From: Siphonodentalium dalli
Taxonomy: Eukaryota; Mollusca; Scaphopoda; Gadilida; Siphonodentaliidae
Length of the DNA stretch: 64,000 bases
Assembly (NCBI GenBank): GCA_032622095.1
Contig: CP136065.1
Span: 39,001,503-39,065,502 of the forward strand
Reading direction: 5' to 3'
Shown: positions 24,525 through 35,200 of the stretch, piece by piece
Position numbering within the stretch: position 1 is the stretch's first letter
How the letters are laid out: each line of letters opens with the position of its first letter
The notes under the pieces: generated by a model
What the model was told of the DNA's origin: nothing
What the model saw: only the letters and a program-made list of their open reading frames with translations
Database searches by the model: none
Translations under genes and position numbers: made by a program

Positions 24525-25700
24525 AGCCCCTGTCCCTAATGGTGCTTTCTATAGAACATTGAACTGGGTTCCACCATTCTTGGAAATAACAGTCCGCTGA
24601 TGTAGCTGTGTAGTATAATAATGTACCTTCATATTATGACCAGAAACAACAAGAGATTGCATCGGCGGTGCTGGCATATCCCCACGGTGGCAAATTCGAA
24701 CCGACAGAGTGTCGGTGAGATATCTGCTTGGACGGGGAAAAACCAATATTTCACATAAATAAAGATTAATAACTGTAGAAGGGAAAATGATTGCCATCAT
24801 ATGTACCAAATTTCATTGATATCCGTCAACCGGTGGTGGAAGTACGAAGAAAAATAAACAATTCCAAATCTACAAATATTAATAAGTCTAGAACGGAAAC
24901 CTGAAAAACTCGATTGAACACTCAATAAAACGATTGAACACTCAATAAAACGAGTGAACAATCAATTGATTGTCATCATAGTAGCGAACAGCCATACTCA
25001 ATTGCATTGAGATTTGTCAACCGATGGTGGAGATATCTGCTTGGACGGACAAAAATACAACCTTTCCAGTTAACAAAAGATGAATACCTCTAGAACGGAA
25101 ACCTGATAAAATCGATTGAACACTCAATAAAACGATTGAACACTCAATTTAATACTCGGCAGGACAAAAAAACCAACATTTCCAGATAAACAAAGATGAA
25201 TAACTCTATAACGGAAAAATGCGGAAAAAATGATTGAACACTTCGTTGAATGCCCTCATAGTAGTAAACCTCCATACTACTTTTCATTCAGATCCGATAA
25301 CTGGTGTTTGAGATATCTGCCAGGACGGACGGAAACACATAGGAATAGATGTCCGGACGGTTAGACGAGGACGAGGTCAAACGAGTATAAGCCAATTCTC
25401 TTCGAGAGTTGGGGTATAAAAAATGTCATAAATCAAGTATGAAGAACTTTTCCAGAAAATTTCAACATCACATTGGAGTAGTATTCAAAACTAACGAAAA
25501 ACTAAAAACGCACCAAACACTCGAGTGTATAGTTTAAAAAAAACTATCAACCTAGAAAACATATTGTCATCATAGTAGCGAACATCCATACTAAATTGCA
25601 TTGAGATTTGTCATAAAGTTTCCGTTCTAGAGTTATATGTTGTATGTTATATATCAAAAAACTAGACACCAGCCCCTGTCCCTGATAGTGCTTTCTATAG
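24525..25700. repeat. ~280-310-bp tandem repeat, about 3 copies, with internal 20-bp repeats
   Basis: The motif gagatatctgc recurs at 24717, 25030 and 25310, each followed by ttggacgga-like and ccagataaacaaagatgaat-like sequence, tagaacggaaacctgaaaaa, and the short repeat cgattgaacactcaataaaa. Diverged pieces continue to about 25640 (tagtagcgaacatccatact). The ends share ctatagaacattgaact at 24550 and 25694. No coding capacity. Confidence 0.8.
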
Positions 25701-26844
25701 AACATTGAACTAATTAAATCATCTATTTCTCTCTCTATTGAGAGAAATAGATGAGCACTACCCCCATCATTAAGATGCATGCTCCTTCGGGGAACCATAG
25801 AATAGTTGTGACTATGATATTGAGGTGCTAAAGTTTGTATATATATGGGTGTATATGATAATTATTACATCACCCTGGGGTTAATACATATTATGGGGTT
25901 AATATGTACAAATCAATAAATTAAGATGCATGCTCCTTCGGGGAATATATTTTGTGAAAGTATGCCAAACGTACAACATGTGATTGTGTTTTAGTTTAAA
26001 CAGTATTTATTCCATGAACAATACAACATAAATTACAACATATCAGAATATAACATCATGGACCGGATTCGACATCAAGCGTGTGTGCTTATGTGAGTCG
26101 TTTCCGGGGATCAGTTTTTGTCCATCCCACCCAGCGAGAGAGCGACTGTCTGATTTATATAATGTTGTGTCGTACGATATACATTCCGTAATCCAGATAC
26201 TACTGTCGTTCGATGTAGCCGATTATTACTCTCGCGAGGTGGGGTGGGTGTAGGTACGTCAGGTAATGGCATTATGTAATTGTGTATAGGCATGAATAAT
26301 AATTAATGTTTTATAGATAATGATGGTGTATCTCTTCCCTATGTTTCTGTATAGATTCAGATATGTACATGTAGAATAAACTTCGTGTCGCAAAAGCGTC
26401 CAACATATTTCTTTTCACTGGCTCTTCTTTCCACTTTTTTTCATTAATGTGCAATTATGTTTGGTTTATATATTAAATAGATATATAAGTAGATCAAATA
26501 TGGTCTTTTGAGTCTATTTTTAAAGGATATAACAATAACGTTTCATGTTCGAAATGCTGCTGGCAATGTTGATGGGAAGAGATAGATCACCAGTAATGGT
26601 AATGGTAGAACGGTATAAGTCTAAGTTAATAATAGGAAAGCAATGAGCTTAGAGTAGTAAATTGGGTTATGTCAGATATGGTTCAGGGGTTTTAGAATGG
26701 GTTTTTAGTGTTTTAAATGACTCGGTGACCTCGTACCAACGGACTGTATGGCATTGATACTCGCGCGAGTTATTGCTAAGTATACATTCATTCTTTTATG
26801 TCTGAGAGTATTAGATCATTTAACATGGCGATATACAATCTTAT
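25701..26844. other. Mixed repeat patches and probable 3' flank of the LINE
   Basis: Positions 25716-25762 contain a hairpin (catctatttctct / agagaaatagatg). Positions 25767-25880 match 34485-34545 and 35148-35200 (aagatgcatgctccttcggg, gggtgtatatgata). Near 26056-26078 is a sequence (ggaccggattcgacatc) like the terminal repeat of the element at 42467-44207. From about 26300 to 26844 the DNA may be the 3' untranslated region of the minus-strand LINE, but I could not define its end. The open frame at 26111-26293 is unidentified. Confidence 0.5.
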
Positions 26845-27825
26845 TTAGTTGGCGAAGCGCTTTGTCCTGGAGATGTATTTCTGTACTTCTCTGAAAAATT
26901 TTGCGTTGGTTTTGGGTGTTAATTCGGGGCATCCATACAGAAGTTTGTGTGTTGTCAGGTTGCATATATCATTTAATGACTGGAGAAGTGAGTTTCTTTC
27001 AGCTGTGTATCTATCGCAATTCATTAGGTAATGGTCGTTGTCCTCTAATTGTCCGCATAAACAATATGGGTGATCGGCGATGAAATTTGTGTACTTGTGA
27101 TAATTTAGATCGCTGCAGTTGAGTCTGAGGCGGGTGTGGTTAATTTGTGTTTTTCTGGTTATAGCTTCATAGTAATATCGGGGTACTCCCTCTCTAGTAC
27201 AGTTTAAGGACTTTGTGAATGATGCAAGGGACTCGTAACTTGTTGCGTTCGGGTTGAGTTTATTCCAGAGGTCTGTTGTTGAGGGGATGAAGGATTTTTT
27301 GAAGGAAGTGGAATCGAACTTTGGGGCTCTCAGGGAATTAGCCTGTCGGGTGTTAACATTTGTTATTTCAACGTTTGTTGGGGGTATTAGATTTCGCAGA
27401 TAAGGAGGGGCTTGGCCAGACATCATTTTGTAAAAGAGACGGAGCTTTAAACGTTTCCGCCGTACGGCGAGGAGTTCCCATCCGGTTTCCGTCAGGAGAG
27501 ATTTGTTACTGGCAGATCGGGTTGCACCTGTTGCTATACATGTACGAGCTGCTTCATATTGTACTTTTTCTATGTCATCGCTTTCTTCTTTGGTGCAACC
27601 ATCCCAGACAACACAAGCGTATTCTAGTACAGTGCGTACCAGGGTAAAGTAGCATCTTTCTAATGATGCTCTATCCAACGAGAAACGATGTTTTCTGATA
27701 AGGGCTATTCTTTTCCATGCTGAGCTTAATAAATTATCTATGTGTGGCTTCCATTTTCCGTCGCTATTTAAAACGACCCCAAGATGTGTATGAAGTTTTA
27801 CTTCCGTGATGGGTTCATTGTTCAT
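26845..27825 (-). pseudogene. LINE ORF2 C-terminal segment
   Basis: A 326-codon continuation of the reverse transcriptase after the second frameshift. It begins with LHTHLGVVLN, contains the thumb/linker block with LEYACVVWDG and IEKVQYEAAR, and ends with a cysteine-histidine cluster (CLCGQLEDNDHYLMNC) of the kind found near the C-terminus of CR1/L2-like elements. The normal stop is at the left end. The final residues (YISRTKRFAN) look like a natural terminus. Confidence 0.92.
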
Positions 27826-27845
27826 ATAAAGGGTTGGGTGGTCGA

Positions 27846-29294
27846 TTAGTTTCTCTTCCTAGTGCAAGTTAACGCTTCAGTTTTTAAGACATTAAATTTT
27901 ACGAGCCATTTGTTTGACCAGGATTCAAGTCGTTTGACATCCTGTTGTAATCTTAGTGCGCAAACAGTCGGATCTTCTATTGAAAGAGATATAGATGTAT
28001 CGTCAGCGAAAAGGCGGATATTACATGATATGTCGTTAACAATGTCGTTAATAAAAACAAGGAATAGGATAGGGCCTAGTATAGAGCCTTGTGGAACTCC
28101 AGCTGTAATGGTTCCCCAGTTTGAGGCTTCGGATCCCATAACTACACGTTGGTGTCTTCCACGGAGGTACGATCCGAACCACTTTAAAAGATTGTCGCGG
28201 ATACCCACCGCGCTTAGCTTATATAATAAGCCATCGTGCCACACTTTGTCAAATGCCTTGCTGATGTCGAAGAATAGTAGGCGGGCGTCGCGTTCATCAT
28301 CTTGTGATTTCGCCAAGTGATGGTATATGTCGCATAACTGATATGATGTTGAATCTGATGGCACAAATCCCGACTGTCGTTCGGTTATGATATTATTTGA
28401 CTGGAGATATGACATTAAATGCTTTGCAACACACTTCTCAAAAACCTTTCCAAAAACTCCTAATAAGGAGATTGGTCGGTAGTTTTCTGGATTACTGCGG
28501 TCCCCTTTTTTATGGATTGGGACTACGTTTGCTCGTTTCCATTCAGTTGGAAAATATGCTTCTTTAAGAAAACGATTGTATATTATAGAAAGGGGGGTGC
28601 TGAGACTGAGACAATTCTTCAGAATACGCGGGCTTATTTGGTCGGGTCCAGAGGCTTTGTCGGCTTTTGTTACTTTCAGGGCATTAAAAACGTCAATTTC
28701 ACTAATTAGGATATTATTTAGCATGGGGGTGTTTGTCTCGTCGACAGGCGGGTCTGGCAGATCGTAGATCATATTCAATGAGGCAATATTGCAAAAATAA
28801 TCATTTAGTACAGTTGCTTTCTCGTAATCTGAGGAAGAAACTATTCCATTCCTCGAGAGGGGCGGGACCGAATTAACTTTTTTGCGGGACAGTTTGTTGA
28901 AAATCTTCCACCATTTTGAGTCGCCAGTTTCTGGATCTTGAAGGATTGATTCCATTTTGTGTATATGAATTTTCTTTGAGTTTCGTACTTCAGTGATTAC
29001 TTCATTGCGGATTGTCCGATATTTTTGCCACATGGCTGGGGTGTTCCTAGCTTTTGCAGTTTTGTGTACCCTTTTCCGTTGTCTAATGAGATACTTAACT
29101 CTCGGTGTCATCCATTCAGGCTCGTTCTGACGGCATTTGACAATTTTGCTGGGTACATATTTGACGATAAGATTATTCATATATGATGTGAATGTTGAGC
29201 AGATTTCATCAGTTCCCAGGTTGTCAATTATTCGGTTCCAGTCACATGAACGAATTTCATTGTTTAAGGAAATGAAATTAGCCTCATCATACAT
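27846..29294 (-). pseudogene. LINE ORF2 reverse transcriptase segment
   Basis: A 482-codon frame from the nominal ATG, but coding sequence continues upstream in the same frame to the frameshift near 29390. Reverse transcriptase blocks are all visible: WKRANVVPIHKKGD, NYRPISLLGVFGKVFEK, RQSGFV, the catalytic FDISKAFDKVWH, AGVPQGSILGPILFLVFIND, the second catalytic block LFADD at about residue 428-432, then WLVKFNVLKTE. Key aspartates are present. The frame ends after CTRKRN, where the expected continuation (LIDHPTLYM) is in the next frame. Antisense open frames at 27862-28320 and 28512-28767 are shadows. Confidence 0.95.
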
Positions 29295-29377
29295 GTAAAT
29301 AAGACGATTAAAAGATTTGCTTCCTTTCTGTTTGTCTTCGATTTCTATCGTGGCATATACAGGTACATGATAGCGGA

Positions 29378-30088
29378 CTAGATCGGAAAAAAGGGATCCA
29401 GGGTACCAGATCCTTTCAGTTCACATAGATCATTTATGAATATTAGATCTATTATGGTTTCAGAGTATTCTGTGAAGTTTGTGGAGTCGTGAATAACTTG
29501 TTTCAGATTACATTCTGCGACTATGGTTTGTACTTTCTTGTTTACAGGGTTGTATTGATTTTCATTAAAGTCTCCAGAGACAATTAGTTTGTGTGTGGGA
29601 TACGAATTTATGGTGTCACCGATGTTTTCTAATACGTTGTGCCAGCAATTCACATTTGGGGGGCGGTAAAAAAAACCAATCAACACTCTTTCTCTCGGTA
29701 ATATAACTTCAAGCCAAATGCTTTCTAAACCAGGTTTCTCGATATCTTTTCTGCGTGTATAGGCTAAATCGTTTTTGATATAAGCGATCACGCCCCCACC
29801 TACACTGTCCGTTCCTACTCTGTCGGCTCGCTCGGGTTCGTGAAATCCGTGTATTAGTAAATCATGTTGGTCCGTTTTATCGCTCAACCAAGATTCCGTA
29901 AAGCCGCATATATCGTAATTTTGTATTTCGGTGGCAAGTATGTCGATTTTAGGGAGGAAACTTTGTACGTTCAAATGGAATAGTGACAGTTGACCATTAT
30001 TGGTGGGACCAGGATTTGGTTTAATATCACCAGAAGTGATGAGAAGATGCCTGAACCAGAAGGGAATTCCAATTTGGGTATTGACCAA
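29378..30088 (-). pseudogene. LINE ORF2 endonuclease segment
   Basis: APE-type endonuclease that would nick target DNA for target-primed reverse transcription. The nominal start is TTG; the frame is open up to 30112 with no ATG in the expected place. Residues 21-28 form the 2A-like DIKPNPGP. Catalytic landmarks are N40 in the LNVQS strand, E65 in TESWL, YRPPN at 141-145, GDFN at 172-175 and IDLIFIND at 213-220. The frame stops at a TAG just after a run of six T. In the adjacent frame the expected terminal strand (SDLVRYHVPVYATI) continues straight into the reverse transcriptase segment. So a one-base length change in the T run truncated the protein here. Confidence 0.92.
30005..30028 (-). other. 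2A-like NPGP motif
   Basis: The codons read GDIKPNPGP with hydrophobic HLLIT residues just before. Ribosome-skipping 2A peptides have D-x-E-x-NPGP, and APE-type LINEs of several invertebrates are known to carry such motifs at the same position, ahead of the endonuclease. Here the usual Glu is Lys, so skipping activity is uncertain. Confidence 0.7.
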
Positions 30089-30164
30089 AAGATTGTGTCG
30101 GACATTTGTGTTTTAACATTTGATATTGTCCCGAGGAAGATCCAGATACACTCTTAAAAAAATA

Positions 30165-30645
30165 GGTACTTCAGAGTACCTACGTAGGTACTAAGCTTTG
30201 TCCCAGGGGGAGTACCAACTGTCTGGTACTCTGGGGTACCAAAAGTGGTACTCTGGAGTACCAAAAGTTTAGGTACTCTGGAGTACCAAAAGTTTAGGTA
30301 CTCTGGAGTACCAAAAGTGGTACTCTGGAGTACCAAAAGTGGTACTCTGGAGTACCAAAAGTTTAGGTACTCTAGAGTACCAAAATGATTGGTACTCTGA
30401 ATTACCTTATAAATATTTAGATTCTATCCGGGCATTGTGCAAATAATACCCACTCTGCCTTTATGTCACCGAATTCATGACGCACACGACATGAAGTACC
30501 AAGAAATACGCGCTTTCTTGACACACCCATTATATTATATGAAGTACCGAATATAAAGACAGGTACTCTGAAGTATTTAGGTACTATGCATAGTACCTAG
30601 CAATTTGGTACTCCAGAGTACCAAACATATAGGTACTAAGTGGAG
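30165..30645. repeat. Palindromic GGTACTC minisatellite
   Basis: The self-complementary unit ggtactctggagtacc, joined by aaaagt or aaaagttta, repeats at 18-26-bp intervals from about 30215 to 30410. Looser copies run to 30645 (ggtactccagagtacc, ggtactatgcatagtacc). Because the unit itself is a palindrome, the tract can form many alternative hairpins. Confidence 0.92.
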
Positions 30646-31009
30646 AACCTGCCCAGATACCAAGCACTCGAAATTACGAAACATGGCCGACGGCAAATTT
30701 AACAATGTGGCAATTTAGATTCCGAATGAAGCTATGGCGTTTAAACATTGAATAAAGTACAAAACCACTCCATTACATAGTGATAATGAAATTATCCGAA
30801 TTATACATGCATTACTTTTATTAGTATAGAACCTTGATCGTGATTTTGTACTTAAATCAAAGTTTAAGATCTCGATTTCAGGATTCCCTGTTCCCTGCAT
30901 GTGTAGTAAAATTGGTCTGAATGTCCAAAAATAATTTCTTAATTTGTGTGCAATAATATTAAGTAAACATAAATCAAACATCTTGGAACTGGTCTGGATG
31001 AAACACCGA

Positions 31010-32270
31010 TCGATCTAGAATAGCCCGATAAATAAAAAAAACTACCTTGCGATAAATCGCAAACCTTTGCTATTCGCAAACAACTTTGCAACAAGTGCCG
31101 GTATATATCAGATTTAGTGTAAAGGTTTTCGATTGATTACAAAATGTTTGCGATTAATCGCAATGGTTTGTGATTTATCGCAGATATATTTTCATGCATT
31201 GGCTTTAATGGACTTGAATCGTATAAATATAAATATAATCCGACAACTTCAACAAGTCTGGGTAAACCACCAATCGATCTATAATAGCATGGTTGGGCTA
31301 AAATAGACCGATCGTTCTTTGGCAGCAAGCATGCATGTGGTATAAGGCGAGCAAACCTTCGCGATAAATCACAAAACAACATTGCGAAAAATTACAAACA
31401 CTTTGCGATAACGCGCAAACCTTTACGATAAATCTCAGACATCTTTACGAGGACTCTCAGACTGCGTACTGGGTGATTAAATTTTGCGAATTATCGCAAA
31501 CATGTTTGAGATTTGTGGCAAATTTTGTGGTGCTAAAAATATCTTAATTTGTGTGTAAACATTATAAATCAGCCATCTTAAACAGGTCTCAGTGAACAAC
31601 CTATCAATTTATAATTGAACGGTCGGGCTAAAATAGACCGATCAGTCATTCACAGCCAGATTCAAGAATGTTCAGAGAAGCAAAACTTTGCGAAAAATCA
31701 CAAACACCTTCGCGATAACACGCAAACCATTACAATAAATCTCAAACATCTTTACGATAAATCTCAGACTACGTACTCTGTGAATAAATTTTGTTATCTA
31801 TAGCAAAAATGTTTGAGATTTGTCGCAAAGATTTTTTGGCACTAATGGGCTTCTGTGAATATTATAAATCAGAAATCTTAAACAGGTCTGAGTGAACCTA
31901 TCAATCTATGCCCGGTCGGACTAAAATAGACCGATCAGTCATTCACAGCCAAATGCATGAGTGATGAGGGAGCAAATCTTTGCGATAAATCACAAACACT
32001 TTTGTGATAACACACAAACCTTTACGATAAATCTCAAAGATCTTTACGATAACTCTCAGACTACGTACTGGGCGATTATATTCTGCGATTTATCGCAAAG
32101 ATGTTTGAGATTTGTCGCAAAGGCTTTTTGCCGATAATGGGCTTCTGTGAACATTATAAATCAGACATCTTAACAGGTCTGAGTGAACAACCTATCAATC
32201 TATAATTGCCCGGACATGCTAAAATAGACCGATCGGTCATTCACAGCCAATGGAACAAATCTTTGCGAAA
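31010..32270. repeat. ~300-bp tandem repeat with clustered GCGATAAATCGC-type palindromes
   Basis: The landmark gctaaaatagaccgatc (31297, about 31629, a variant near 31921, 32219) is followed by cattcacagcca and by runs of 'tttgcgataaatc-caaac' and 'tttacgataaatctcagac'. Successive landmarks are about 332, 292 and 298 bp apart. The 12-bp near-palindrome gcgataaatcgc and its degenerate forms occur many times on both strands from 31050 to 32290. No coding potential. Confidence 0.85.
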
Positions 32271-34050
32271 ACTCCCAAACCTTTGTAAATAGTGTGCGAT
32301 AAGCAAAATACTCAAAAATTGGGGAGACCATTACGGTAACTTTGGTTAATTAACGGTTGTTTGAAAAATACCGCTATAGCGCTCACTAGTCCTCGCTACA
32401 AGGAGATGTTGAATGGGTTACCAGAATTATTATCACTCTCCAAAAAAAATTGCCACGGTGTTCAGTGTTTTGTTTATCGTACACTTCCAATGCGCTGTAT
32501 GAGTAAATGAACAAATACTAAGATACATGTAACACAAAGAGAGTTTAATGTATTTAATATATGATAAAGTTTGGTAAAGCCATAGCTAATAAATTATTCT
32601 CCATTCGCATCTATGCGTCAATAAGTCAACACTTGGCATTGCCTGATCACCAGAGCCATATAATGTAGAATTTCGCTAATATGGTTTCCAGTTACAGTGT
32701 ATGGATGAGGTTATTTCCTAGCAAAGCGGAAATGGCCGAATCGCTCAGAATGATAACCACACATGTAGCCAGACATGTTTTGATAAGAACATGAAGCATC
32801 TGGACATTGGAATGGTCTACATGTTCATGTATGTATACAGCTAAGCTCTAATTGACCACTCCCCCTTAACGACATTGGCCACCGATATTACGAGTAGTTG
32901 CGAATGATGGTCAGTGACCAACTTTGAATGTTAATTAAATCATAAACAAATTATTAATTGAAATATTGTTTTGTGTATAGTTAATATGGTGCATGGCGCT
33001 GATGAAAAGGTGGACTGGGTGTTTACAAGGTGTCCATGTGATAAATTAGTGCGAAGTACAGTGGTCGCAAAATATTATACTGTAAGATTATCTGCGGTTG
33101 CCACATATCAACCACTTGACCATGGTTGAACGGCGGTATGGTATAACCGATGTCATTAATGCCCTACAACCTTGTTAAAGTGGGGGGGTGATCAATTAGA
33201 GCATAGCGTTAGTACGTTACTAAAAGCTTGCGATTGCGATTGATTCAGTTATAACGTGGAGCCCAGAATTGGATCCATATCTCCGAGATTATCCACCATT
33301 CCATAAATATATCAGAACAGTATCACAGCATCACAGGCGTTTCGATCGAAAGAATAGCAGACTCCGTAACTGGGCGACATATGTCATGGCGACATGGTTC
33401 TCAAATCACGTTTCGATGAAAATTGAAGAATATTATCTGTCGTCCTTTGCACAGGTACTTGTACGTTATACCCATCAAACTTGTTGAACTGTGACGTCAT
33501 GACTCTGACTAATTTCTACAGAATCGGATGTCTCGTAATCATAGTCACCAGTGGTTGACGCTTGTGAGTTAATTCAGGTTTATAATGTTGTGAAACTTAA
33601 GTATCTGTCTTTTGTAATTCACAATACTTTTGTGTTGTGCATGTAACACCACTGCACTCAATGACTTTTCAATTCGGTCTGGTTCGGTTCACCGAAAATT
33701 TGCTCTTTCAATAATGTAAACGCCCGTTATTTTTTCGGAGGTTATATATCATCTTGTCCCGTCCATGTACAACCATAATCCACAGAGTGCTGACAATATT
33801 CCAGGTTATTGAGAAGCCAGTTAGGTCCAATTTCACACACCAAAAATATGTTGATGAATTTCAGAGAAGTTACTTCCCTAATCTTAAATCCATCCAGCGA
33901 GCGAACAACGTACCTAGACACTGGCATGATACTAAGGCGTGTAAGCCGACTCCGATACCAACATAAAATGTCTTAAGTCTGAGGTTTGTTTGTCTCTTCG
34001 TCCATGTTTATATACTGTGAAAAATCTCAATCGTCTCAACTTGAAGTGAT
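32271..34050. other. Unassigned interior of the putative 4.2-kb element
   Basis: No reading frame with a recognisable domain; the open frame at 33269-33487 and the antisense pair near 33750-33960 are short and unidentified. Two short homopolymer runs occur (33182, 32444). Confidence 0.35.
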
Positions 34051-34335
34051 GAACGCCGCCATTTTATCGAGATCGGCTAGTACCAAAATAATTATATCAC
34101 GTGATGCCATCACGTGGGTAACACTTGGGTACCGAGATCGCGCTAGTGTCAAATTAATTATCACGTGATGCCATCACGTGGCTAACATTTGGGTTCCGAG
34201 AGTGGATAATACCAACATGCGTGGTACTACATCAATATTTAGAACCAAATTCTTCTCGGTACCCGTTGGTCTGGTACTAACAGACATATTGGCACTACCT
34301 TAGTACCTATATGGCTTGTTATTTCTAAGTGTGTA

Positions 34336-35200
34336 GGGCCGAAAGCTTGATAAAAATAGAGCATTACAAATGATTCGGTTGTTATCAACATTTTGTTTCG
34401 AAACCGACCACGTGGTCAATGTTTGCCTAAATTTCACCCGGATGGATATTATAAATACAATAAATCAATAAATCAATAAATTAAGATGCATGCTCCTTCG
34501 GGGAACCATAGAATAGTTGTGACTATGATATTGAGGTGCTAAAGTCTTATTTTATCCGGTTGTTGAGAATTATTTTCTTCTCACCTACATCTATAGTCAC
34601 TACATTTTATAGTCATCAAACCTACGAGTCGGCAAATCCGCCTCATGGCTGGTACGTCCCCCACTGTGGCCCGATTTACTGATAGTCCTATGTTTGTGTG
34701 CTGAACAGGCTCCCTTCAGGAGCCTTTATTCAGCATCCCCTACATAAAGGGGCATGCGGCCCCTTTGTACGTTAGGTGCGTGTGGCGGCGCACAAAACAG
34801 ACATATCCTACTCTGTTATAAATTTGGATCATATTATTATGCTACTTCAATATATCCTCTGCCAAATAGGTTCATATTGGACATAATATTTAAATTGGGT
34901 CATATTGAGCATACATCTGGTACTGAACTATGTCCATGGTGTGTGTATTTGTTTTTTGTTATTAATTTAATTACATTAATTACACAATAATAACTTTTTT
35001 TAAAACGAACGCCGTTGTTATCTCCGCCATGGTACCCCGAGTCATCACGCCAAATTTGGTTGAAATCGGTCTATAGGGGTCTGCGGAAAATCCGAAACAG
35101 ACACACGGACAGACTCCGACAGATAGACGAACAGACAGGTCCAACTCTTGTATATATATGGGTGTATATGATAACTATTACACCACCCTGGGGTGTGATT
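34336..35200. repeat. Dispersed repeat module shared with 25.8 kb and 42.9 kb
   Basis: Positions 34485-34545 (aagatgcatgctccttcggg, gtgactatgatattgaggtg) and 35148-35200 (gggtgtatatgata, caccctggggt) are contiguous at 25767-25880 but separated here by about 600 bp. Inside that interval, 34990-35140 is the reverse complement of a family also seen at 42870-43020 (gaccgatttcaa, taacggcgtt). Two hairpins sit at 34700-34758. No gene is recognised; the open frame 34754-34990 lies in this repeat. Confidence 0.6.
34700..34758. other. Two adjacent short perfect hairpins
   Basis: AGGCTCC-cttca-GGAGCCT at 34707-34725 is extended by tgctgaa / ttcagca outside it. About 17 bp later comes AAAGGGGC-atgcg-GCCCCTTT. 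Helitron 3' ends carry one such hairpin just before CTRR, but the bases after these are gtacgttag, so the assignment is not supported. Confidence 0.6.

Larger units (their letters stand above)
26845..30146 (-). mobile_element. Non-LTR retrotransposon, CR1/L2-like, nearly complete ORF2
   Basis: Read on the minus strand this encodes, in order, an NPGP motif, an APE-type endonuclease, a reverse transcriptase and a cysteine-rich C-terminal domain, broken by two single-base frameshifts (near 29388-29393 in a run of six T, and near 27846-27860). Otherwise about 1,050 codons are intact, so insertion is fairly recent. No ORF1 is visible: a stop lies at 30113-30115, and the 5' side ends at the terminal repeat of the next element at 30147. 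The 3' end is not defined. The domain order and C-terminal zinc-knuckle fit the CR1/L2/Jockey lineage; the exact clade needs a tree. Confidence 0.92.
30147..34335. mobile_element. Putative 4.2-kb inverted-repeat element rich in GGTAC palindromes
   Basis: The left end reads TACACTCTTAAAAAAATAGG and the right end, reverse-complemented, TACACACTTAGAAATAAC, followed by ATAGGTACTAAGG. Both are followed by GGTAC-rich subterminal DNA. A TA target duplication is possible. The interior holds a palindromic minisatellite (30165-30645), a ~300-bp tandem repeat (31010-32270) and 1.7 kb of unassigned sequence, with two cacgtgatgccatcacgtg palindromes near 34098 and 34163. No transposase frame is visible, so it would be non-autonomous. 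The terminal repeats are imperfect, so the boundaries are provisional. Confidence 0.5.

Noticed and set aside
27862-28767. Plus-strand frames of 63-152 codons
   Set aside because: They are antisense to the clear reverse transcriptase coding sequence and have no domains.
34700-34770. Helitron 3' end
   Set aside because: There is a hairpin, but the expected CTRR is not found at the right distance (the sequence reads ttag) and no 5' TC end was located.
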